Below are positions 20,728-30,245 of a stretch of DNA of 64,000 nucleotides, piece by piece. How positions within the stretch are numbered: the first letter of the stretch is position 1; every line of letters begins with the position of its first letter. A model generated the notes under the pieces. The model ran no database searches, was not told where the DNA came from, and saw only the letters and a list, made by a program, of their open reading frames with translations. The position numbers and the translations under genes were made by a program. The stretch is taken from assembly GCA_945890645.1 (NCBI GenBank), contig CAMDCV010000003.1:1-64000 (forward strand), read 5' to 3'. The DNA comes from Akkermansia muciniphila. Lineage in GTDB: Bacteria > Verrucomicrobiota > Verrucomicrobiia > Verrucomicrobiales > Akkermansiaceae.

Positions 20728-22218
20728 ATGAACACAATATTCATTATCTCTTCATTCGTTTTCTCCCTTCTGGGAGGAATTGTTTCCCGGCTCCATGCCA
20801 CGCCATTAAAACCCAATATCATTCATATCGTCGCAGATGATCTTGGTTGGATGGACGTCGGATTTAATGGGTGCACTGATATTAAAACGCCGAATATTGA
20901 CGCGCTAGCCACTGGCGGCGCAAAATTTTCTCAGTTCTATGTTCAGCCGATGTGTACGCCCACACGTGCCGCCCTGATGACGGGCCGCTATCCATTTCGT
21001 TACGGCCTTCAAACCATCGTTATTCCGGGGCCTGCGGGCTATGGGCTCGACACCAATGAGTTCCTGATGCCGCAGTGCCTGAAAGACGCTGGTTATAGCA
21101 CGGCGATCATCGGCAAGTGGCACCTCGGTCACGCGGATATGAAGTACTGGCCGAAGCAGCGCGGCTTCGATTACCAATACGGCGCGATGATCGGCGAGCT
21201 GGATTACCATACTCACAGTGACGCAGGCGTGCTCGATTGGTTCCGCAACAACAAACCTGTCACCGAAGAAGGTTATACCACTCAACTACTTGGCAAAGAT
21301 GCCGTGAAATACATTGGCGAACAAAGTAAGGACAAACCCTTCTACCTCTACCTCACCTTCAATGCCCCGCACACACCCTATCAAGCGCCGCAAGATTACA
21401 TCGACCGCTATAAAAACATTCAGGAGCCCACTCGCCGCATTTACGCAGGCATGGTGACTTGTCTTGACGACGAGATCGGCAAGGTCGTGGCTGCACTTGA
21501 GAAGAAAGGCTTGCGGGAAAACACGCTGATCCTTTTCCACAGCGACAACGGTGGCACGACGAATGCGATGTTTGCGGGGCAAATGGCGGATCTTTCCAAG
21601 ACGAAACTGCCTTGCGACAACGGACCCTATCGCGATGGCAAGGGCACGCTCTACGAAGGCGGCTGTCGAGTTGCCGCCTGCGCGAATTGGCCGGGCCAAA
21701 TCAAGGCGCAGTCCGTGGATGGCATCATACACGCCGTGGACATCTATCCTACGCTCGCTGCACTGGCAGGAGCTTCCACCGCTAAGTGCAAGCCGCTCGA
21801 TGGAGTGGATGTCTGGCCCACCATCGCTGAAGGAAAAACCTCAGCGCGCACCGAGGTCATTTATAACGTTGAGCCCTTCCGCGGTGCCGTGCGTCAGGGA
21901 GATTGGAAGCTCATCTGGCGAACACTGATTCCCACAAGCGCGGATCTTTATAATCTTGCCGAGGATCCTTATGAAAAAAACAACATCGCCGCTGCCCATC
22001 CTGACAAAGTTGCTGCGATGCAGGAGCGACTCAATTCGCTTGGCAAGGAGTCAGCCAAACCTCTCGCGTTGATTTACGTCGCCAGCGTAGGTCTCGCGCA
22101 TGGCAAACCACTTATCGCATCCGAGGACGGAAAAGAACGTGCATCGGTCGAGAACCATGGTCCGTCGATTACTGATGAGGGAATCGACACAAGTAAGAGT
22201 TTGACCGCTCCCAAATAA
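20728..22218 (+). CDS. exported sulfatase, arylsulfatase B-like
   Basis: About 496 residues with an N-terminal signal peptide (MNTIFIISSFVFSLLGG). Metal-binding ADDLGWMDVG is followed by the formylglycine motif CTPTRAALMTGR, with Cys76 as the residue to be oxidised, then IIGKWHLGH and LFHSDNGG. It should hydrolyse sulfate esters in the periplasm or at the surface; the natural substrate cannot be told. The frame is open from 20653, but that would overlap the divergent AraC gene, so the ATG at 20728 before the signal peptide is used. No formylglycine-generating enzyme is present in the window. A small membrane protein follows. Confidence 0.93.
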   Translation: MNTIFIISSFVFSLLGGIVSRLHATPLKPNIIHIVADDLGWMDVGFNGCTDIKTPNIDALATGGAKFSQFYVQPMCTPTRAALMTGRYPFRYGLQTIVIPGPAGYGLDTNEFLMPQCLKDAGYSTAIIGKWHLGHADMKYWPKQRGFDYQYGAMIGELDYHTHSDAGVLDWFRNNKPVTEEGYTTQLLGKDAVKYIGEQSKDKPFYLYLTFNAPHTPYQAPQDYIDRYKNIQEPTRRIYAGMVTCLDDEIGKVVAALEKKGLRENTLILFHSDNGGTTNAMFAGQMADLSKTKLPCDNGPYRDGKGTLYEGGCRVAACANWPGQIKAQSVDGIIHAVDIYPTLAALAGASTAKCKPLDGVDVWPTIAEGKTSARTEVIYNVEPFRGAVRQGDWKLIWRTLIPTSADLYNLAEDPYEKNNIAAAHPDKVAAMQERLNSLGKESAKPLALIYVASVGLAHGKPLIASEDGKERASVENHGPSITDEGIDTSKSLTAPK

Positions 22219-22257
22219 AGAGTGTAGATGGCTTGAATCTAACATGGCAAAAGAATC

Positions 22258-22737
22258 ATGAGCAATGCAACCACCCCATCGAAATCACTCAGGTCGCGAC
22301 AAAGTATCTATTGGCTGTTGTTAGCCATACAATCGGTGGGTGCGCTCATCGTGCTGGCTAAGGGTGTGCCATTTTACCGGCAACTGGAGAGTGATTTTGC
22401 CAATCACCAGCCACACTCCGGCATCATATGGTGGGGAGTTGCTTCCTGCATGCTCATACAGGGGGGCTATTGGTTGCGTGTTTGGCTGAATTCTCCATTT
22501 CCTTCACTCAAAAATATCGTTCTCGGCCATGTGATCGCATTCATAGCCCAACTGAGTTTCATTTTGGCTAGCTCAGTGTTTGCGGTCGTTTTCTTCGTGC
22601 ACTTCGACAAGCTGTCGCTGCCATTTCATCGGACTTGCATGATGATGATTTTGCTGTTTTCTTTGTATTGTTGGTCGCAGGAGTTGGAGAGGTTAGCCAA
22701 CTCAATGCGATCAAAGGAGGATGAAAGACAACACTAA
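22258..22737 (+). CDS. small four-helix membrane protein, unknown
   Basis: 159 residues with about four hydrophobic helices (around 18-36, 55-72, 86-108 and 118-140) and a charged C-terminal tail. No family recognised. It lies 39 bp after the sulfatase on the same strand and may be co-transcribed with it. Confidence 0.6.
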   Translation: MSNATTPSKSLRSRQSIYWLLLAIQSVGALIVLAKGVPFYRQLESDFANHQPHSGIIWWGVASCMLIQGGYWLRVWLNSPFPSLKNIVLGHVIAFIAQLSFILASSVFAVVFFVHFDKLSLPFHRTCMMMILLFSLYCWSQELERLANSMRSKEDERQH

Positions 22738-22825
22738 AATCCTTTCGCTTAACGAAATGCATTGTTATTGCTCCCACTAGTTTTATCACCATTGTTCATA
22801 CTCTCTGAGAAAGTTAACGATCACC

Positions 22826-23575
22826 ATGAAAAAAACAATCCTGTGTACATTTCTATCAAGTGTCACACTAGCAAACGCTGGCTCAATTACCACCGAACCA
22901 ACCTCAACCATTGCGGATTGGGAAATCCGAACCGCCCTCTACGGATGGGCATCTGCGCTTGATGGTAACGTCACGCTACGTGGCAACCAAGCTCCGGTCG
23001 ATGTTGGCTTTGATGATGTTCTTGAAAATCTCGACCTTGCCCTCATGGGCGCAGTGGAAATTTCCCGCGGAAAATGGAGCGTTCTTGCTGATGTATTTTA
23101 TGCGGAACTCAGCACGGGAAATCAAAACGGAAATCGCAGCTTTGATAGCGAATTAGAACAGTTTATGGGAAACTTTGTGATATCTCGCAATCTGATCATT
23201 GAACCACGAACTAAATTTGACATCTTCGCAGGTGCTCGGGTGATGTCACTAAAGACGGAACTTGAGATCGATACCAATCTCGTTAATACATTTACTGGCT
23301 CCGAAAGTGCGTCATGGGTAGATCCGATTATCGGCTTTCGCTTCGAGCAGGAATTATCCGATCATTTCTTTTTCCGTGCCCTGGGCGATATTGGAGGCTT
23401 TGGGGTTTCATCTGATCTCACTTGGCAGGCGCTTGCAGGCATCGGCTATCGCATCAACGATTCGTCATCCTTGCTACTTGGTTACCGTGGTATCGGCACA
23501 GATTATGAAAAAGGTGATTTCGGATACGATGTCATTAGCCACGGCGTTTTGCTCGGCTGGGAATGCAAATTTTGA
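22826..23575 (+). CDS. outer-membrane beta-barrel protein, paralog of the one at 27371
   Basis: 249 residues with a signal peptide (MKKTILCTFLSSVTLANA) and a C-terminal strand ending in Phe (LLGWECKF), the usual barrel-assembly signal. WEIRTALYGWASALDG, VDVGFDDVLENLDLALMG and SVLADVFYAELS align closely with the protein at 27371. A small 8-12 strand barrel is likely. No ligand can be assigned. Confidence 0.8.
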   Translation: MKKTILCTFLSSVTLANAGSITTEPTSTIADWEIRTALYGWASALDGNVTLRGNQAPVDVGFDDVLENLDLALMGAVEISRGKWSVLADVFYAELSTGNQNGNRSFDSELEQFMGNFVISRNLIIEPRTKFDIFAGARVMSLKTELEIDTNLVNTFTGSESASWVDPIIGFRFEQELSDHFFFRALGDIGGFGVSSDLTWQALAGIGYRINDSSSLLLGYRGIGTDYEKGDFGYDVISHGVLLGWECKF

Positions 23576-23630
23576 TCTTGGCGGACAAACAGAGATCACC
23601 TGCAGTTGGCAACATTGATTGAGAGCAAAG

Positions 23631-23664
23631 AAAAAAGGGCGCGGACGAAATGCTCGCCGCGCCC
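23631..23664 (-). terminator. intrinsic terminator of the SYLF gene
   Basis: On the minus strand GGGCGCGG (23664-23657) pairs with CCGCGCCC (23644-23637), followed by six T residues (23636-23631). It lies 22 bp beyond the SYLF gene stop and also separates it from the convergent barrel gene. Confidence 0.9.
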
Positions 23665-23685
23665 AGGGGTTTGAATCTGTTAGAG

Positions 23686-24276
23686 TTATTGTGCGGGGTT
23701 GATACGGGTGATTTTGCTGCCTTGCAGACCAAGCCCGCCCATCAGACCACGTTGATTGAAGAAGAAGGCGTAGGTGCTCTTGTTCATTGTGGTGGTGGTG
23801 AGGGAGGTGGCCATGCCTTGATCAACGACGACCAAGCTGGGCGAGCTACCGACTTCCCAGCCGCTGGTGCTGTTGATGTTTCGGAACGCGCTGTTGTCCA
23901 TCAGGAAGAGTGCGTAGCCGTATTGTTGCACACCGGCTTGCAAGCCATAGGACGCACCTGCGGTTTGGTAGTAGCCGCCGATCGAGCCATCGTTGCGAAT
24001 TAGGGCACCGTTGCCGCCTTGGGCGCCGACCATGAGGCCACCTTTCACGACGTGTGGGAAAACGAGCACACCCTTGGCGCGTTGGCCGAGTGCGCGTGCG
24101 CCGGCATTTTGTCGATAGAGTGAACGCAGAGCTGCGCGGGAGTCGCTAGCGATTTGCGAGGAGCTGGCACCAGCGGCGTTGGTTTGCGCGATGGGTCCGT
24201 TCGCGCAACTGGGCACGAAAGCGAGGGTCGCGAGTGAAGCCATGGCGAGGGCGATGAGTTTGGATGTTTTGTTCAT
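23686..24276 (-). CDS. SYLF-domain (Ysc84-like) lipoprotein
   Basis: 196 residues. The signal sequence ends in the lipobox FVPSC (Cys24), so the protein is lipid-anchored in the envelope. The rest is a SYLF/Ysc84 domain: AKGVLVFPHVVKGGLMVGAQ, GGYYQTAGASYGLQAG, and the conserved GWEVGSSPSLVVVDQG. In eukaryotes the domain binds phosphoinositides; bacterial copies are envelope proteins of unknown function. A fragment of this gene is duplicated at 19415-19486. It lies downstream of an alpha/beta-hydrolase lipoprotein on the same strand and ends at a clear terminator. Confidence 0.88.
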   Translation of the reverse strand: MNKTSKLIALAMASLATLAFVPSCANGPIAQTNAAGASSSQIASDSRAALRSLYRQNAGARALGQRAKGVLVFPHVVKGGLMVGAQGGNGALIRNDGSIGGYYQTAGASYGLQAGVQQYGYALFLMDNSAFRNINSTSGWEVGSSPSLVVVDQGMATSLTTTTMNKSTYAFFFNQRGLMGGLGLQGSKITRINPAQ

Positions 24277-24314
24277 ATGGTTGTTGTTTTGTTGGGAGAA
24301 GATGGTGGAGAGAT

Positions 24315-25916
24315 TTAGCGCTTATTACCTTGTTCTTTGAGATGAAGATGCAGGATGCGTTGGAGTTCAGCGATCGTTTCAGGCATTTCACAGGCCCCGT
24401 GGGGACCGGGCACGATTTTTTCGGATTGGGCACTTCGCATTGACGAACTCCAGTAATCGACCACGCCATCCGAGCTTTGTGGGGTGTCTCCCTTGCCGCG
24501 GTCACCGATAATGCTGTGATGTGGAACAGTGATCGGGCGGCTATCGAGTACTTTGAGAGTCGGGTTATTGGGGGAAAGTCCGCTGACGCTGTTAGGCAAT
24601 CGTTTTCCGGTTCCAGCGAACATTCCCACGGACTCACCAACGGCACTAGTGATTTGTGCCGTGAGATTGGCAGGTAGAGCAATCAGGCGCATGCCGAGTT
24701 CTCCCACGGTACTGATCGCCATCTTACTGCCACGGTGAGGTGTGCATATAAAGATGACGCGGTCGATGTTAGGATTGGCCTGAAAAATAACCGCACGATT
24801 GACAAGGCTATCCTCGGGCACGGTGTTAAAAAACTGTTGAGCTTTCTTCTTGCCGATCACATTCCATGCGTGGCGATCGATGTTTTTGACCTGCATTTGA
24901 GAGAGTAATCCGCCCATGCTGTGGCCGACGAGAACGTAGTCGCGCGAATTGGGGTAACGCTGTTTCACCTTGGCCAATTCCTCGCGTAAGCGCAGTGCGG
25001 AATAGGCCGGAGGATTTCCTGTAGGATAGCCAAAGACCCAACACTGGTAGCGCCCGCGAAGCGTGGGATCGCGTTCGATATCATTGATGACAGTACGCCA
25101 CATGCGGGCGGTGGAGATAAGGCCATGAACAAAGACCAGAGGGATTTTATCAGGATCGTAGGGCTGCAGCATATACAAGCCAGTCTGATTCATAAATTGT
25201 TCCACGCGGATGGCTCCCATCAGGCCATTCCAGAGTTCGGACTCGTGGGGGTAATAATCAAGAGGCGCAGTGAAATCGGCGGCAACTGGTTGTTGCATGC
25301 GTTCCACGGTGGTGTGCATGTTTTTGGTGGGATCAATCAATCGCAACGTTACGTCAGAGCCTTGGAAATCTAACAGTGCGGTCACCGCAGCGGTCACGCC
25401 AACTTTGGGGGCGAACTGTTGCTGCGGACTCAATTGCTGCACGCCCACCAGAGTGCCGCCGATGCCTTGGATTTCATTGCGGCTTTTCATTTTCTTATGC
25501 GTCACATCGCTTGCAGGAGTGAAAGAGGTGAAGGTATTGGGATCCCACAGACCCTCGCGTGAGGCGGGGGCGAAGCGCAGGCGATAGACTTTTCCGTTGT
25601 GTGTAAGCGTCTGGGGACGATTCCACATCTTACCATCATCCGCGGAGCGTAAAAGCATGGTGAGATGTGAGGCCGCCTCGTTATATACGAGCATGTTGTC
25701 GGCCCGTGTGTCCGCCTGCTTCATGCCGTTGAGTGCGGTTTGTGCAGAATCGAGATACCAAACGGCGCGCTGTTGTGGGCTCTGGGTAAGGTCGTTGCCT
25801 TGTTTAAACGCAGCAATCGCGGGGCGATTTTGATCCGTCTCGGGAATTTTGTGAGTGTGAACGCAACTGACGAGTGCGACGAAGGCGATCGATGCAAGAG
25901 AGATAATGAATTTCAT
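24315..25916 (-). CDS. alpha/beta-hydrolase lipoprotein, lipase-like (copy 1)
   Basis: 533 residues. Signal peptide and lipobox LVSC (Cys18) indicate a membrane-anchored lipoprotein. The C-terminal half is an alpha/beta-hydrolase: oxyanion region VFVHGLISTARMW, nucleophile elbow VGHSMGG (Ser333), with acid and base candidates in SSDGVVDYW and PGPHGACEM. This resembles PGAP1/lipase-type esterases acting on envelope lipids. It is a clear paralog of the gene at 30246 across WVFGYPTGNPPAYSALRLREEL and GDRGKGDTPQSSDGVV. The N-terminal 200 residues are unassigned. Confidence 0.85.
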   Translation of the reverse strand: MKFIISLASIAFVALVSCVHTHKIPETDQNRPAIAAFKQGNDLTQSPQQRAVWYLDSAQTALNGMKQADTRADNMLVYNEAASHLTMLLRSADDGKMWNRPQTLTHNGKVYRLRFAPASREGLWDPNTFTSFTPASDVTHKKMKSRNEIQGIGGTLVGVQQLSPQQQFAPKVGVTAAVTALLDFQGSDVTLRLIDPTKNMHTTVERMQQPVAADFTAPLDYYPHESELWNGLMGAIRVEQFMNQTGLYMLQPYDPDKIPLVFVHGLISTARMWRTVINDIERDPTLRGRYQCWVFGYPTGNPPAYSALRLREELAKVKQRYPNSRDYVLVGHSMGGLLSQMQVKNIDRHAWNVIGKKKAQQFFNTVPEDSLVNRAVIFQANPNIDRVIFICTPHRGSKMAISTVGELGMRLIALPANLTAQITSAVGESVGMFAGTGKRLPNSVSGLSPNNPTLKVLDSRPITVPHHSIIGDRGKGDTPQSSDGVVDYWSSSMRSAQSEKIVPGPHGACEMPETIAELQRILHLHLKEQGNKR

Positions 25917-25943
25917 TTTATAAACTAGGTAATCAAATCATAA

Positions 25944-26303
25944 TTATTCTGCCTGCAACCAAGCATAAGCAGATTCTGTTAGGCCGCTTTCAAAGAATGC
26001 AATGGGGAAGGGTCGATAGCCTTGGCCGGTGAATGCCATCGCCATGTCTTTCCACTGAAGTTCGCCGATGATCGCCATCTTGCGCAAGAGAGAATCGGCG
26101 GCCATTTGAAATGTGTTATCGCTCCAGTCGCCATCGGCCCAACCCTCAAACTCTTCACAGAGAAACAGAATCGATCCACCGCCCCACGTTTGTAGGTGGT
26201 GGAGGGCATCCTTCTGCACGGAAGCCAAAGTGGTGGGACTAATTTTTCCTTTGATTTCGATAGTCAAGATGCCGTCGGCGGCATTGAGAAGGGTGGCGCT
26301 CAT
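25944..26303 (-). CDS. SpoIIAA-like (STAS-related) protein
   Basis: 119 residues matching the SpoIIAA-like family. It has a DGILTIEIKGKIS first strand, the EEFEGWADGDW loop and a helix-rich C-terminus (MAIIGELQWKDMAMAF). No signal peptide, so probably cytoplasmic. The function of this family is not established. It is surrounded by envelope genes on the same strand. Confidence 0.75.
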   Translation of the reverse strand: MSATLLNAADGILTIEIKGKISPTTLASVQKDALHHLQTWGGGSILFLCEEFEGWADGDWSDNTFQMAADSLLRKMAIIGELQWKDMAMAFTGQGYRPFPIAFFESGLTESAYAWLQAE

Positions 26304-26351
26304 GTTGTTAGGATAGTGAATTGATTACTTTGTTATACTAGGAAAATCGGC

Positions 26352-27335
26352 TCACCATGGCAAGCCCGCACGAATTTCTTGTGTGAATGTTTGCTCAGAT
26401 TGACTCTTTTGCGCCGCCGCATTGATATGAGAACGGCGTTTTAATTCGGCGAAATCCAAGCCGCCTTTTAAGATGTAGTTGCGTTCGTAGAGCATTTCAT
26501 CGCCTTTACCATTTAAGAGTATGCGCCAGTCGAAAGGCATACGCTTCTTGGCATTGCGCTGTTGCCGAATAGCCGTGGTGCAGTTAGTTGTGATTGCATT
26601 ATACCAACGCGGTTTATCATGCAATCGGTTAATGGAAATCAGATATTCGAGAAAACGTTCGCGCGCGTGTTCGGGAGTAATGTTGAGGCGATAGAGATAC
26701 ACATCTTCACCCTTGCGGATGTTGGTGCGCAGGCGCATCACATCGGATTCCTCGGCGACGGTGTAGACTAATGTGAATTGGCGATAAAGGCCACCGATGG
26801 CAGAATAGGTTTGGCCTTTTTTCTTTCTCGTCTCGATCGATACACAGAGGGGCGGTGCATCAGCAAACTGAAAACTCACAATGGGATGAGCCATCCAAGG
26901 GGAGCCCCAGTAATTCACAGCCATATCAATGCCCGTAATTTGCGATAGGCGCACTGTGCGCGTTTTCCACTGCGGGGTAAAATCTTGGGCTGTGCGATAG
27001 TTAAAGGAGCGCACATTGTGAAATGTCACGACATCACCATCGATGTCCGCGTAGGCAAGTTCCGCGACATCTTGTTGCCACTCCCCTTCATTGCTCGGCT
27101 TTTGGCAGAGCCAGTACATCAGAATCAACGAGAACCACGTGGTGAATGCGACTAGTTTCTTTTTCCATGGTTTTACGTAGAAAAATCCCACGATGACCGC
27201 GACCGCATTGAACCCGGCCAGTGCTGGTGAATTTCCATCGTAGTAAAGGGCACCGACAGCCCAAGCAAATGCGATGAGCATGACAAGGCTGATGATGACC
27301 TTTCCGAGTAGGCGGAGGAGTTTCATTGCAATCAC
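26352..27335 (-). CDS. membrane-anchored DUF4105 (Lnb_N-like) protein
   Basis: 327 residues. Two or three N-terminal hydrophobic helices (about 10-30, 38-55 and 62-78) are followed by a periplasmic domain of the DUF4105/Lnb_N type. Supporting strings: DGDVVTFHNVRSFNYR, PLCVSIETRKKKGQTYS and the putative catalytic WYNAITTNCTTAIR, with a Cys in an NCT motif. This is a papain-like/NlpC-type fold region proposed to act on lipoproteins or peptidoglycan. An in-frame Met at residue 4 is an alternative start. Confidence 0.78.
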   Translation of the reverse strand: MIAMKLLRLLGKVIISLVMLIAFAWAVGALYYDGNSPALAGFNAVAVIVGFFYVKPWKKKLVAFTTWFSLILMYWLCQKPSNEGEWQQDVAELAYADIDGDVVTFHNVRSFNYRTAQDFTPQWKTRTVRLSQITGIDMAVNYWGSPWMAHPIVSFQFADAPPLCVSIETRKKKGQTYSAIGGLYRQFTLVYTVAEESDVMRLRTNIRKGEDVYLYRLNITPEHARERFLEYLISINRLHDKPRWYNAITTNCTTAIRQQRNAKKRMPFDWRILLNGKGDEMLYERNYILKGGLDFAELKRRSHINAAAQKSQSEQTFTQEIRAGLPW

Positions 27336-27370
27336 TTATTCAATGACGAACTGGGACAGTATACGCAATA

Positions 27371-28156
27371 CTAGAACGTGAAATTAACACCGATCAGCGC
27401 CCCAGACTGAGCAACATCGTAAATGAAATTGTTTTCAGAATAATCCGTGTCGAAGTAGCGATACCCCACTTCGAGCGATACGGACTCATTGAATCGATAG
27501 CCGAGGCTGGCTTGAACATTCCATGTCAAGTCGGAATCGACACCAAAGCCGCCGATGTCGCCTCTTCCGACAAAATACCATTGATCGTTGATGTCCCATT
27601 GAGTCCGAATCCCGATGATGGGATCAGTCCAGCTCTTGTCTCCGGAGCGAGTATCTTTGCGATCTAGAATCGGTCCATCCGACGTTGCTTCCAACTCAAG
27701 TGTGAGGGAATTATGACGAATACCCGCGTAGAGATCGACATAGCTTTCCGCTGATTCAGAGACACGGTAGAAGGCAACTAACTCTCCGAGGAATTGCTCA
27801 AAATCGAGATTAACATTCGTTTCAAGTGGACCTGGCAAAGTGCCGGAGGTTCCGAGCTCCGCATAAAAAGCGTCAGCGATGATGCCCCACCGGCCTTTGC
27901 GTGCTTCGAATTGAAGAGCGGCGGCCATTTCAAGAATGTCGAAAATATCATCGAATCCGGCATCGATCTCTGCGGGAAATCCTTGCGGTCCCGTGGTGCC
28001 ATCGATCGCGGTGAGCCACCCATAAGGTTGCAAACGGAATTCCCACGGGCTCTCTGTTGTAGTAAAGCTGGCGGGAGCTGGGTCGTTAGCGACAGATCCC
28101 GCCATGGCGAGAAGTGAGGTTGCGCAGAGTAAAGAAGGTATGAGGATGCGTTTCAT
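27371..28156 (-). CDS. outer-membrane beta-barrel protein, paralog of the one at 22826
   Basis: About 261 residues from the ATG that starts the signal peptide (MKRILIPSLLCATSLLAMAG). It ends GALIGVNFTF, a barrel-type C-terminus. WEFRLQPYGWLTAIDG, EIDAGFDDIFDILEMAAALQ and IIADAFYAELG align with the barrel at 22826, with moderate identity, so the duplication is old. It sits directly downstream of mscS on the same strand. Confidence 0.8.
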   Translation of the reverse strand: MKRILIPSLLCATSLLAMAGSVANDPAPASFTTTESPWEFRLQPYGWLTAIDGTTGPQGFPAEIDAGFDDIFDILEMAAALQFEARKGRWGIIADAFYAELGTSGTLPGPLETNVNLDFEQFLGELVAFYRVSESAESYVDLYAGIRHNSLTLELEATSDGPILDRKDTRSGDKSWTDPIIGIRTQWDINDQWYFVGRGDIGGFGVDSDLTWNVQASLGYRFNESVSLEVGYRYFDTDYSENNFIYDVAQSGALIGVNFTF

Positions 28157-28194
28157 AGGATGTTTGTTCGTATGTTTCATAGTACTTGTTCTTT

Positions 28195-30243
28195 TTATGT
28201 GTGAACTAACGGATTGCTTGCTAGTTCTACTCGTATCGGATTGTCGGGGTCGAATTGGATGTAGCGTTGAGGAGATGCGATCACAATGCCTGCTTCCGCA
28301 AAGGCCTTGTCGATCATAAATCGAAGATCACTGCCAAGAGTATCTCGGCTGACCATGTTCGTGTCTAGCCAGAAGAGCAGACGAAATACCAGTGCCTTAT
28401 CGCCGAAATCTTCGAAACGCACTTCAGGTTCCGGATTTTTGAGAATTTGCCCGTGTTCTTTTGCGATGGCGAGCAAGGCATTCGAAACTTCACGGGTAGG
28501 AGTTCCATAATCAACACCCACGCTGATGGAGTGACGAAGTAGGCTGTCCGTAAGGTTCCAGTTGGTCACTTTATTTTCCAATAAAGTGCTATTGGGAATA
28601 AGCGTGTCGATGCCGTTTCCGTGCCTTATGATCGATGCCCGTATACCAATGCTGTGTATGGTGCCTGTAACGCCTTCGATTTCCACGGAGTCGCCTACTT
28701 TGAGAGGGCGCTCGAAGATCAGAATAATCCCGCTGATGAAATTTTTAAGTAGTGTTTGGGTGCCGAAGCCGACGCCGATGGCGAGTGCACCACCGAGGAA
28801 AGCGAATACGGTGAGGGGGATGTGAACGGTATTCATCCCGTAGATGACCAATAGTGCGAGCCCTGAAATAAATCCTGCTTTTCTGATGATTCCTGCGGCG
28901 CTTTCTGAGAGCTTCAGCTTATGAGAAGCTAGCTTGTCGAAGCGGCGCATAAGAAAGCGGAGAATTAACCAGCCGACAGTAAGTATGCAGGCTAGGCGCA
29001 TGAGCTTGCCTATCGTGATGGAGCGGTAGGTGGGGACTTTTTTTCCGTCGATGATTTCGGTTTCCTCGGCGAGATAGAGCTCCATATTCCAAAATGATAC
29101 CAGACCTGAGGAGATGCGATCCATCATTGGTGTGCCTCGTTTGTCGCCTGTGAGGTCATCCATGGAGAATGAAATGAGGCGCTCCAAAGCTTCAACGCGC
29201 TGAAGCGAATTCCGCAGGCTTGTGGGGTCGATCTGATCCACTGCAGCAGTGGTCCCACCTTCGAGTCGAATTCGTGCGATACCGATCCAATCATCGACAC
29301 GTTTTTTTAATTCCGCGAGTGTCGTAAGCGATTGTTTCCGGATTGATGGATCCTCGGTATTAAAACTTTCAAAGCGTGATTCCCAAAAGGATTTTTCCAG
29401 GTTGAGAAATTCGACTTTCCACAGCAACAATGGGTCAGATTGATCGGTAGCGGGGGAATTAGACTTGAGTAGAGTCAATGCCTCCGTTCGTTCATTGGCG
29501 ATGCGTTTAAGAACGGAGTCGAGGTCGGCTTGCGAGAAGTTGACTTGACCAGAGATTGCCTTGAGCTGGAGTTCTGCCAATTGTGATTGCGCTTGGATCA
29601 TGTCCAACTCCGCTTGTTCCGCTTCGAGGCGTAGATTCAGCCGCGCGACGAGTTCCGCAGCGATGCGTGAGGAAACTTGTTCCGTTATCCTGTTGCGTTG
29701 CGCGGCTAATCTTTCTTCCGGCGTGCCCGTGTTAGTGGCATCGAGAAATCGCCGTTCAGACTGTTGGTGTTCGAGTAGTTGATTGCGTGCATTTTCAAGA
29801 TCCGCCCCAAAGATGCGCCGTTGCGTATCACCAGCTTTCTTAGCCTTGGCAAGTCGAGCGAGATTTTCTCGAACTTCGTCTAACAAAATGACAGAATAGG
29901 GAGGCGTCTGTGCAAAGCCACGCCATGAGGTTGTGGATAGGGTCGCGGCATCGCGGGCTAATTTTGCTTTGTTCGCAATATCGAGGGAGGCGAGATGTTG
30001 TTGGCAGGCAAATTCCAAGAGCTGAAGGCGGTCACGAAGGGCGTGGTCCGCATCCGCAGGCAGTGCCTGCATCTCAGCGCGGGCCGCGGCGAGACGTTGC
30101 TCGATTGCACTTGGAGAGGAAAAGTCATCGGTGGCGGCATCTTGGGCTGAGAGCGATGGCGTGAACGCAAGCAATGCGGCACATAGCGACCCGCGTAGGG
30201 AAGCGGGTATTGCAAAAGCGTTGAATCGGTGAATGATTGACAC
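28195..30243 (-). CDS. MscS-family mechanosensitive channel with long periplasmic domain
   Basis: 682 residues. Signal peptide (to about residue 34), then roughly 330 residues of charged coiled-coil-like helices as in MscK/MscM-type channels. Several membrane helices follow around 400-520. The pore helix and beta domain carry GALAIGVGFGTQTLLKNFIS and IFERPLKVGDSVEIEGVTG, and RASIIRHGNGIDTLIPNS is the canonical MscS signature. It should open on membrane tension after osmotic downshock. Its start lies 2 bp after the stop of the second hydrolase lipoprotein, so the two are translationally close. Confidence 0.92.
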   Translation of the reverse strand: MSIIHRFNAFAIPASLRGSLCAALLAFTPSLSAQDAATDDFSSPSAIEQRLAAARAEMQALPADADHALRDRLQLLEFACQQHLASLDIANKAKLARDAATLSTTSWRGFAQTPPYSVILLDEVRENLARLAKAKKAGDTQRRIFGADLENARNQLLEHQQSERRFLDATNTGTPEERLAAQRNRITEQVSSRIAAELVARLNLRLEAEQAELDMIQAQSQLAELQLKAISGQVNFSQADLDSVLKRIANERTEALTLLKSNSPATDQSDPLLLWKVEFLNLEKSFWESRFESFNTEDPSIRKQSLTTLAELKKRVDDWIGIARIRLEGGTTAAVDQIDPTSLRNSLQRVEALERLISFSMDDLTGDKRGTPMMDRISSGLVSFWNMELYLAEETEIIDGKKVPTYRSITIGKLMRLACILTVGWLILRFLMRRFDKLASHKLKLSESAAGIIRKAGFISGLALLVIYGMNTVHIPLTVFAFLGGALAIGVGFGTQTLLKNFISGIILIFERPLKVGDSVEIEGVTGTIHSIGIRASIIRHGNGIDTLIPNSTLLENKVTNWNLTDSLLRHSISVGVDYGTPTREVSNALLAIAKEHGQILKNPEPEVRFEDFGDKALVFRLLFWLDTNMVSRDTLGSDLRFMIDKAFAEAGIVIASPQRYIQFDPDNPIRVELASNPLVHT

Positions 30244-30245
30244 GG

